Assembly (NCBI GenBank): GCA_037447655.1
Contig: JBBHKE010001942.1
Span: forward strand, 1-13,353
Reading direction: 5' to 3'
Length of the DNA: 13,353 bases
Origin: Zygnema cylindricum
Taxonomy: Eukaryota > Streptophyta > Zygnematophyceae > Zygnematales > Zygnemataceae
Shown: one piece after another, positions 8,137-13,353 of the stretch
How the letters are laid out: every line of letters starts with the position of its first letter
How positions within the stretch are numbered: position 1 is the stretch's first letter
Notes under the pieces: model-generated
Told to the model about the DNA's origin: nothing
Database searches by the model: none
The model's input: the letters and a program-made list of their open reading frames with translations, nothing else
Program-made: the position numbers and the translations under genes

Positions 8137-8716
8137 TTCGGGAGCAAGAACTCGTTTTTGTCTATGCGGGACGCAAGTGAAGATTTGAAGTTAAATTTGT
8201 CGGTGTTAAAAATCTTAAGGATATTCAATATCAGTTGTAGCTTACGTGGTGCCGTTCAATTTAGAACACGTGGTTTACTAACTCTACATTATGGAACATC
8301 GTCTCCGTACAATTACTGAAATGCCTAATGGAAGTCTAGCCTTCAATTAACAAAGCCCGTAGAGTTGGCCGTACGATTACATAATTTCTCAATGAAACGC
8401 CACCCAAAGCCGATTTGGCTGCACTTTTTTTGAAGCACGAAAAACGGAAATTGTTGTTATAAGCCTATTTTTTTTGGGAGCACCAAAATAGAAAGTAAAG
8501 ATCGTAAAAGGTGCGGTGACATCATACGAATTTGATGATTTTGAACTGTATGATAACTAGTTAATTACCTGTTAGGGTGAAGTTCCATTAGATGAAAAGT
8601 GAGGTTGTTTACATAAATTCGGACCTCTCCGTACTATGCCGTACGTCTTATTTGTTTTTATGTTGAAAACAACATTACAGAGAATCTTTAATACAAGTTT
8701 TTCCAAGTAGACACCT
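8137..8716. other. Spacer between the two tRNA-Asp genes
   Basis: AT-rich, no recognisable gene. A piece near 8628-8648 (CGTACTATGCCGTACGT) resembles the CGTACTATTCCGTACGT of the foldback cluster at about 9730-9746, so a small relative of that repeat may lie here. Confidence 0.4.
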
Positions 8717-8788
8717 TCTTCGGTAGTATAGTGGTAAGTATCCCCGCCTGTCACGCGGGAGACCCGGGTTCAATTCCCGGCCGGAGAG
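8717..8788 (+). tRNA. tRNA-Asp (anticodon GTC), copy 2
   Basis: Identical over all 72 nt to the copy at 8022-8093, with anticodon GTC at 8750-8752. Flanks differ from copy 1 after one or two bases on each side. T4 at 8793-8796 and T5 at 8798-8802 can terminate Pol III. Confidence 0.97.
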
Positions 8789-9118
8789 ATTCTTTTGTTT
8801 TTGTAGGTAGTGGGGAATGTACTGGAAAGTACGAGAATAATGGTGACGTCATGCTTGACATCTAATAATGCTGAGCTTTCCGTTAACCTGATGTACGTGT
8901 TGCAACGATCGTCTGGACTAGTTAACCCTCTGTGGTAACTATCGAAGTTTACATAGTTAAATGTGTATTACCGGTTACTCACGTACCTTCGCCAACGTCT
9001 CTCCGTCGCGTTCGCAAGCTTTGGCGCTTCTACCCGGAAGAGCAAAAGCTGGTGAACGACAGTCGCAAGATTTACCACCGCGCCACGCAGTTCATATAGT
9101 TATCACTTTTACTTTTTT
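8789..9118. other. Spacer between tRNA-Asp copy 2 and the inverted-repeat cluster
   Basis: I see no gene and no clear repeat. Open stretches in it have no familiar motifs. Confidence 0.4.
8793..8802 (+). terminator. Pol III terminator of tRNA-Asp copy 2
   Basis: TTTTGTTTTT begins 4 nt after the mature tRNA end. Confidence 0.6.
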
Positions 9119-9199
9119 AGGTTTTAACCATAGTTGTTCACGGCGATTAGTGCGAACGTACCGTAGGCGACGAACTATACGTAACAAACGCCTTGAACC
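9119..9199 (+). repeat. 80-bp repeat module X, left copy
   Basis: Inverted copy of 9611-9690. Both contain CATAGTTGTTCACGGCG or its near form, GTGCGAACG, TATACGTAACAAACGC and TTGAACC, differing at roughly one position in five. The module begins and ends with short complementary ends (GGTT..A / T..AACC). Confidence 0.7.
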
Positions 9200-9288
9200 C
9201 ATAGTTGTTTAAATCGCGCGATTTTTTCTTTTTTTACGATTAAAACGTATAATTCGTGACTTTTGAATAAATCGGAAAAAAACGCGAT

Positions 9289-9530
9289 GTACTTTCTGTC
9301 CGGTAAACTTAACGGATAATTTACAGAAACTGTACGGTATTCACAGTAATTGTACGGTTTTGTACCAAAAAAGTACGAAATTTGACTAAAAGATACGTTG
9401 CACTTCGTAGTACTTTCTGTCCGGTAAACTGAACAGAAATTTAACGGGAAACGTACGGAATTGTAACAAAATTGTACGGAATATGACGAAAGGAGACGGG
9501 AACTGTACGGACAATGTACAAACTGCGTTA
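9289..9530. repeat. ~121-bp tandem duplication with GTACGG motifs
   Basis: Units 9289-9409 and 9410-9530 start with the same 21 bases (GTACTTTCTGTCCGGTAAAC plus T) and keep GTACGG at matching offsets (9332/9453, 9352/9474). The second half of the unit has diverged. Confidence 0.7.
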
Positions 9531-9796
9531 TATGTTAAACTCAATTTCTTTTACATGTACGGAATTGTACGGAAGAACATTCATTAACGATTTTAACGAT
9601 TTTTTCAAAAGGTTCAATGCGTTTGTTACGTATAATTCGTCGCGATTAAATCGTTCGCACGAAACGCCGTGAACAACTATGCTTGAACCTTTTGATCAAA
9701 TCGCAAAACAACGTTAATGAATTTCCTATCGTACTATTCCGTACGTAAAAAAACAAAAAACTATTACATATAACGCAGTTTGCAAGTTTTTCCCGT
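9496..9796. repeat. ~300-bp palindrome (MITE-like foldback)
   Basis: Left arm 9496-9620 and right arm 9681-9796 are reverse complements with small gaps, around a 60-bp spacer. Matching blocks from outside in: ACGGGAA, AAACTGCGTTATATG, GTACGGAAT.GTACG, ATTCATTAACG, TCAAAAGGTTCAA. Size, AT-richness and lack of coding potential are typical of miniature inverted-repeat elements. Confidence 0.75.
9611..9690 (-). repeat. 80-bp repeat module X, right inverted copy
   Basis: Reverse complement of 9119-9199. It forms the centre of the palindrome 9496-9796. Confidence 0.7.
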
Positions 9797-9971
9797 TAGA
9801 TGAGCGGTAAAAAAAGTAATTCTTTATTTTTTTATCACACTCTATCCGGACATCGGAAAATCTCCACCAATTGGTAGTCCAGTTGTTCACCATAGGGTGC
9901 GCTATGCACAGGACGTACCCGTGTTCAAAATGTCATGGATGATGAATTTCATGATATTTAGTCTGTCCGAG

Positions 9972-10137
9972 CCTATCTGACAGACATATATGGTCGCCTT
10001 CTGTCTGCCTTCTTTCTCTATTTCGCTCCTATCTGACAGACATATATGGCCGCCTTCTGTCTGCCTTCTTTCTCTATCTCGCTCCTATCTGACAGACATA
10101 TATGGCCGCCTTCTGTCTGCCTTCATTCTATCTCGCT
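9972..10137. repeat. 56-bp minisatellite, three units
   Basis: Units begin CCTATCTGACAGACATATAT at 9972, 10028 and 10084; units 1 and 2 are exactly 56 bp, unit 3 is 2 bp shorter near its end. Units differ at single positions. Each unit can fold through CAGACA / TGTCTG. Confidence 0.95.
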
Positions 10138-10243
10138 TTTGCTTTTGTCGAAGTCTGGAGGCGAGGATAGTAAAAAGCTTGGGAGGGAGGAGGATAGGAT
10201 ACGGGGAAGCAGCTTCCTCGCAGTTTCGTTTTCAATGCTCCAT

Positions 10244-10278
10244 GGCGTCTTCTATAAAAAAAAATTGAAGAAGACGCC
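10244..10278. other. Perfect 10-bp hairpin
   Basis: GGCGTCTTCT (10244-10253) and AGAAGACGCC (10269-10278) around a 15-nt A-rich loop. Not followed by a T run, so not an obvious terminator. Confidence 0.8.
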
Positions 10279-10389
10279 CGTACAAATTTCAAATTGAACG
10301 CGCGAAATTATTGTGACGTTCAACATCTCTTTTCGAAAATGTCCGTACATTTTCGATTATATAGCGCGTACAACTTCCGTGGTATTCGT

Positions 10390-10405
10390 GTTCAGTTCAC
10401 TGAAC
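10390..10405. other. Near-palindrome in the right TIR arm
   Basis: GTTCAGT TC ACTGAAC: 7-bp perfect inverted repeat with a 2-bp centre. Confidence 0.7.
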
Positions 10406-12055
10406 AGAAAGTATCTATAAGTACGACGCATATTTTCCCGTTTTATTCCATACATATCCGTAAAAAAATGTACAGTTACAGTAATTTGTTTTCAGGTTCT
10501 CGTAAAATTTCAGTTTCAATTTACAGTACACGTTTTTTTACGATTTTTTCAAAAGTCACGAATTATACGTTTCAATCGAAAAAAAAAGAAAAAATCGCGC
10601 GATTTGAGCAACTATGGTTTTATGACCTTGAATCGTTATTAGCGTATGAAATTATTAGTGTAAAGAAAATTAAGCGTCATTCATTCTAATTTAGTGCCAG
10701 AGACGTGGCAGATTATGGTCCACGTCCTTAAGTGTAGTTTATTATATTTAAGGATATCAATGTCAAACTCTTTGGGGTGCCGCATATAGCGTACATAACA
10801 GATAATAACGATTCACGGTGTAGTTTTAACTCTTAAGCTGAGGGCCCACTTTGTCTTTTGCAATCAGAGTACAGAGAGTAGGTTCTTTACTGCTCGTCAG
10901 TTCTGCACCTGTTTTTCACTTTGTTTTTACAGTTCTCAGTTTCAGGCTTTTAGTGTTGCATACTGTTTGCTGTGTTTTTACTTTTGGGAATTGCTAATCG
11001 CAGAGAATTTTTTTGCTGCGCGCAGGGGTACTTGCGTCAGCTTGTCAAAAGATTGTACGTTTCAAGTACAGATTAGTACAAATTACGTACCGTTATGTTT
11101 AATTTGACAGTCAATCCGCCGAACAACTTTGACTTCCGAAAAATTATGGGCAAAGTGCGCGCTGCGGCGTCGACCGTCTGCAACAATTGCTACTTTAGTC
11201 CTTTGGGATTTTAATCTCTTCATGGTACAGTACACCACTAATGTGCGAAAAAAAGCGTAACGCCTTACGTGAATAATTGTGATTTTGTGTCGCGCAATAA
11301 CATAATTTGGCACCAACGCCAATTTTGTGTCGACACCAGGTGCGCTGAGCTGTCATCAATACCTTTCGGAAGGTACATCCGCAGCTTTCGCCGAAATACG
11401 TGCTTGTGCGGTTTGGAAATCGTACGAAAGATGTAAACTAGAGTAAAATTAACGCTATTTTAGGCTTTATATTTCGTAATGTTCCGCTCTTTCCGGCGGC
11501 TTATTGGTACTGAACTTTAATTTACATGCGAAGCGCACTTAATGTTGTAAAATTGAGATGTCACAATGACGCGATGTAAGTAAACGAGCTTCTCGTATAT
11601 CACACTAATTTTGACAAACGTAACATAAAATGGTTAATACTAAACAAACACTTTCCATATTAGTGTTAATTATATTTTAATGTTGATAACACTATTTTAT
11701 GATTTTGGGCCGAAAAAAGCCGCGTCACTAATAACGATTAGCGGTGTAGTCAACAATCTTACATTTCAGTCATGTTTTGTAGTGTTGTGTAACAGGTAAT
11801 TTGTCGTTGCGATAAACACAATAATGGATATATCGAACATCGATCGGTCAAAGGGCTAAACATATCGCTTGAGGACAAACAAAAATATCACAATATATCG
11901 GTAAGAAGGGGTGATCCAAACCATAGTACGAAAATAAGTACGGCATAAAGTACGAGTTATCGGTACAAGGGAAAGGGCTTTTGAGTTTTATTTTCCAATT
12001 TATTCCATACCACAGAACGAAGCTATCGCTATAATTGTCGGACCAGAATTTCATA

Positions 12056-12078
12056 GCGATATATTGACACTATATCGC
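12056..12078. other. 8-bp perfect hairpin GCGATATA/TATATCGC
   Basis: Stem 12056-12063 and 12071-12078 with a 7-nt loop, in a stretch (11825-12115) with many TATCG motifs in both orientations. Confidence 0.7.
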
Positions 12079-12685
12079 GACTGTAACTGACCAGTATACC
12101 ATACTGAATATCGGTAACGTCAAAAAAAGGTACATATCAAAAATACTAAAATAGTCAAGAGGCTAATGTTTTGTACTTTGATGGTTAAACGATCGCGTAT
12201 CTTTATACAAATTATAGACCTCTGGTTGTCCGTTTTAAAACCTTTAAATAGGCCGACTTTTTGTCCATCTGCACCCGTAAACGGCATGTCCCCCGGCCGG
12301 CATCAACAAATGGGTAACGTTGCCCCTCGGCCTGCGTCGGCAAACAGATAGTTTTGTCTCTCCGTAAACGTCAGCAAACGGGTAACTATCGAAGTACTCC
12401 CTCGGCAAACGTTCTTGACCATGAGATCTTGGCTGCTCGATCCTGTCAATGAATAAAGATGAAAGCCGCCACGAGCACTAAAATGTCTTCAATCATTCGT
12501 TTGTGACCGTCCGATTCCAGGATGTTGGCAATTCAAAAGCTAGCCGTCCTTTTCAACAAGTACGATTTCGTGTCGTAAGTTATTTACTCGATTTTCCGTC
12601 AATCATTGTGTTAATTTGGGTCGCGTCTACAAAAATCCATACGGACGACTTGAATAGTACAATTGTACTAAGACGTTTTGATAAC

Positions 12686-12751
12686 AGGACACGGTCCATG
12701 CGCGAGTAACGGGCATGATAAACGGGCATGATAAAATAGGACACGGTCCAT
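12686..12751. repeat. Nested short direct repeats
   Basis: AGGACACGGTCCAT at 12686-12699 and 12738-12751 encloses a perfect tandem of AACGGGCATGATA (12708-12720, 12721-12733). Confidence 0.9.
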
Positions 12752-12902
12752 ACCCGTGTGACGCGCGTTGATTTACTAGTTTTTGAAAATAGCATCATTT
12801 TTTTTAAGGTACCAAAATGTGAAGAAGACGTCACACGAGAGTGATGACGAGGGATACTGTATAGAAAAATAGGAATAAATAACAATAACAGTAATTTGCT
12901 AA

Positions 12903-13353
12903 CACCATCCTCCTTTACTTGGCTCTCTTGTTTGTGCATGTGGTCGTGTTTTGGGGCCCGATGGTGTCCATCTGCCTCCTTGCTCCCATGGGGAGGATTT
13001 GATCCAGGCGCACGACACTATTCGCGACGTTGTTGCGACTATCGCTTCGGAGGGGGGCTTTTCTGTGCGTCGGGAGGTTTCTCACATTATTCCATCACAT
13101 CGGATCGATGTTGTTTTGCTTGATGGTGCCCGTCGCATTTTCGGTAATATTGTTTTGGCAAACCCTTCTTCGGCTACGATTGTTGGTCGGGCGGCTCGAA
13201 ATGCTGGGGTGGCGGCTCGTGATGCCGCAAAGGCGAAGGAGCGTGATTATGCTCACAGGGACCCTATGGACGACTTTATTCCGATGGCGGTCGAGATCTT
13301 TGGTTGTGTGGGTGTTGCAATGGACGAGTTTCTCCGTACTTGCGCTCGACGTG
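12903..13353 (+). pseudogene. C-terminal zinc-motif and RLE fragment of LINE copy D
   Basis: One open frame of 150 codons without stop, entered from an insertion junction, so it has no start codon of its own. CAC...H...C zinc motif with the same spacing as copy A (C-x1-C-x9-H-x3-C), a QAHDT-IRD block, then R-I-D (13101-13109) and twelve residues later N (13146-13148), where the endonuclease needs an acid. DDFIPMAVEIFG follows. Compared with copy A it lacks two codons in frame after NP. Truncated at the 5' side by retrotransposition and at the 3' side by the window. Confidence 0.85.
12905..13353 (+). mobile_element. RLE-type LINE, copy D, 5'-truncated, continues past window
   Basis: Homology to copy A begins abruptly at 12905, matching 1253 in copy A, and continues colinearly to the window edge (about 1700 in copy A). 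The AT-rich sequence before 12905 has no similarity to copy A. The start inside the coding region, just before the zinc motif, is a normal outcome of incomplete target-primed reverse transcription. Any target duplication lies outside the window. Confidence 0.9.

Larger units (their letters stand above)
9200..10617. mobile_element. Putative non-autonomous TIR / foldback DNA element
   Basis: The arm at 9200-9284 is the reverse complement of 10531-10617 at roughly nine positions in ten. Shared blocks are CCATAGTTG, AAATCGCGCGATTTTTTC, ACGTATAATTCGTGAC and TTTTGAA. Weaker inverted similarity continues inward, for example TACTTTCTGTYC at 9411 against its complement near 10403-10413. The 1.4-kb interior has no transposase-like frame and holds nested palindromes, a tandem duplication and a minisatellite. 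No target duplication is evident at the arm ends, so the borders are approximate; two independent inverted insertions could also give this picture. Confidence 0.6.
10618..12904. other. 2.3-kb region without recognisable genes
   Basis: No coding region, RNA gene or full transposon recognised on either strand. It contains the hairpin at 12056-12078, short direct repeats at 12686-12751, and a 21-base motif seen at 10804-10824 and 11730-11750 (19 of 21 positions equal). Open stretches here look like chance frames. Confidence 0.45.

Noticed and set aside
9990-10297. Open frames across the minisatellite giving repeated peptide units.
   Set aside because: The 56-bp unit is not a multiple of three, so the frames are shifted images of the same non-coding repeat.
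10294-10689. 131-codon plus-strand open frame inside the inverted-repeat element, considered as a transposase fragment.
   Set aside because: Low-complexity Lys/Ser/Phe-rich product from AT-rich repeat arms, no catalytic triad or DNA-binding motif.
8934-12395. 15-bp match GGTAACTATCGAAGT at 8934-8948 and 12381-12395.
   Set aside because: No extension on either side; a single match of this length is not far from chance in a biased 13-kb sequence.

Overview
This window looks like nuclear DNA of a green-lineage eukaryote. There are no bacterial-style operons. The one clear host gene is split by five GT-AG introns and encodes a PP2C-type protein phosphatase whose best blocks (QGRRGINQDAMVVWE, VFDGHG) are of the land-plant/streptophyte kind. 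Two nuclear tRNA-Asp genes with internal A and B boxes are present. The rest is AT-rich spacer and transposon debris. I cannot fix the species; a bryophyte- or charophyte-grade organism is only an inference.

Layout. 1-2138: the 3' two-thirds of a decayed non-LTR retrotransposon (reverse transcriptase, CCHC zinc motif, restriction-like endonuclease, then a 3' UTR), broken by frame changes and in-frame stops. 2139-3664: spacer with a 122-bp 3'-end fragment of the same element (11-bp target duplication) and a ~60-bp tandem duplication. 3665-6231, minus strand: six-exon PP2C gene, model length 384 aa, with a TATA box at 6499-6491 and an ATG-free leader. 6500-7787: upstream region with three ACGTGGC (ABRE/G-box type) sites. 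7802-7932: a second 3'-end fragment of the element with an exact 14-bp target duplication. 8022-8093 and 8717-8788: two identical tRNA-Asp(GTC) genes. 9119-10617: a dense cluster of inverted and tandem repeats without coding potential, probably a non-autonomous terminal-inverted-repeat element with nested foldback units and a 56-bp minisatellite. 10618-12904: no recognisable gene, several small repeats and hairpins. 12905-13353: a third, internally 5'-truncated copy of the retrotransposon, running off the window edge with an open frame.

The retrotransposon is the strongest storyline: four copies in 13 kb, two with exact target-site duplications and three visibly 5'-truncated, as target-primed reverse transcription leaves them. 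The two copies that retain the endonuclease have each lost a different one of its two acidic residues. The PP2C gene is the only protein gene I would expect to be expressed. Its metal-binding residues are present, but the segment between the LGDS-type and the DG motifs is much diverged.
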